NCBI GenBank assembly: GCA_021413705.1
Contig: JAIOPX010000035.1
Location: 1-41,618, forward strand
Reading direction: 5' to 3'
Length of the DNA stretch: 41,618 nucleotides
From: Planctomycetota bacterium
GTDB lineage: Bacteria > Planctomycetota > Planctomycetia > Pirellulales > UBA7805
Below the pieces are notes generated by a model. That model was not told where the DNA came from. It did no database searches and saw nothing but the letters and a program-made list of their open reading frames with translations. A program made the translations under genes and the position numbers. Below are positions 41,086 to 41,618 of the stretch, piece by piece. Each line of letters starts with the position of its first letter. The first letter of the stretch is position 1.

Positions 41086-41618
41086 ATGATCCTCGTCGTT
41101 CTCGCCATCTTCGCCGCTACCGCTACTGCCGCGTTGGCCGTCGGATTTACGGTTCGTGATCTCGCCGCGCGCAAGGCCGTCGCGGGAGAGGGAAACCTGG
41201 AACTGGAAGAGATTCCGCCGATCGCTCTCGAACGGCAGGTTCCGCAGGGGCATGTGGATCAGTTCTTCCATCATTTGCTGGAACGCACCGGCAGCCGGAT
41301 GGAAGGTTCGCTGGCCGCGGCCATTGTCGCTGCCTGTGCGCTGTTGGGTTGCGGACTTCCACTGATTATCTGGGATAGCCTGCTGGGTGCTGGTATTGGC
41401 CTGGTCGTGGGTGCGTCGCTGCCAATTCTGTTTTGGCAAATCCAGGCTTATCGCCGGTTTCGGGCAATCACGCGTGAGCTTCCCGACACGCTCGACCTGC
41501 TCGCCGACGCGGTCCGCACCGGTCGCAGCTTTGAGCACGCCGCGGCAATGGTGGCATCGGATACCAAAGGTCCGCTGTCGGAAGAGTTTGAATACTGTGC
41601 CGCTCAGCTTCGGCTGGG
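41086..41618 (+). CDS. tadB: Tad pilus inner-membrane protein TadB (type II secretion F domain), cut off by the window
   Basis: The frame opens at the ATG at 41086 and runs off the right edge after 177 codons. An N-terminal helix (MILVVLAIFAATATAALAVG) and a second hydrophobic pair (AAAIVAACALLGCGLPLII, LGAGIGLVVGASLPILFW) precede RFRAITRELPDTLDLLADAVRTGRSFEHAAAMVA, the beginning of a T2SF domain as in TadB. It follows cpaF after 41 bases of C-rich spacer, the usual order in Tad loci. TadC is expected just outside the window. Confidence 0.9.
   Translation, partial: MILVVLAIFAATATAALAVGFTVRDLAARKAVAGEGNLELEEIPPIALERQVPQGHVDQFFHHLLERTGSRMEGSLAAAIVAACALLGCGLPLIIWDSLLGAGIGLVVGASLPILFWQIQAYRRFRAITRELPDTLDLLADAVRTGRSFEHAAAMVASDTKGPLSEEFEYCAAQLRL

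Overview
The window looks like chromosome of a planctomycete, most likely of the Pirellulales. The evidence is the combination of prepilin-like genes with a C-terminal H-X9-DG motif (DUF1559 type), a dockerin surface protein with a LEPR-XLL-like N-terminus, a PSD1 (DUF1549/DUF1553) plus DUF1501 pair, a PEP-CTERM protein, an ECF sigma factor beside a membrane Ser/Thr kinase with TPRs, a methanopterin-pathway formyltransferase in a bacterium, and several short inverted-repeat elements between genes. No rRNA, tRNA, CRISPR array, transposase or prophage gene was seen.

Layout. 1-8.6 kb: a partial prepilin-like gene, the dockerin protein, a kinase/TPR gene broken by a frameshift behind its ECF sigma factor, a WYL-type regulator overlapping a convergent PEP-CTERM gene, and a DUF1559 gene. 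8.7-16.7 kb: a degenerate-J-domain membrane protein, fhcD, an ornithine cyclodeaminase/mu-crystallin family gene, then the divergent PSD1/DUF1501 pair, with an operator-like palindrome over a TATAAT box between the divergent genes. 17.1-24.6 kb: a cbb3-type cytochrome oxidase operon behind a good sigma-54 promoter match: diheme cytochrome c, membrane protein, ccoN, ccoO, two small membrane proteins, a CcoI-like copper ATPase and a TauE/SafE-family protein. ccoN carries an apparent deletion of about 67 nt that shifts the frame and removes about 22 residues between copper-ligand helices. 24.6-27.1 kb: a DUF4405-like membrane protein and a secreted animal-type heme peroxidase. 27.8-33.9 kb: a cyanophycin-type locus, with a DUF1854 protein and an ABC exporter carrying its own N-terminal sensor-like region on one strand, and on the other a cyanophycin-synthetase-like protein with an intact Mur-ligase half but a gutted ATP-grasp domain. 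34.3-41.6 kb: a Tad/Flp pilus locus: three tandem paralogous prepilins (two behind sigma-54-like promoters), prepilin peptidase, TadE-like, CpaB, TadG-like, CpaF ATPase and the start of TadB. No secretin (CpaC/RcpA) lies between cpaB and cpaF.

How the genes work together. The pilus genes form one functional unit: prepilins cleaved by the TadV/CpaA peptidase and assembled by CpaF/TadB. The cbb3 genes form one respiratory unit that should serve low oxygen, if ccoN is intact in the living cell. The most unusual protein is the CphA-like enzyme, which appears able to perform only one of the two alternating ligations of cyanophycin synthesis and sits opposite a dedicated-looking exporter. Repeat-derived DNA forms the 5' ends of the tadE-like and tadG-like genes. 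All functional calls rest on reading motifs by eye; no database search was run.
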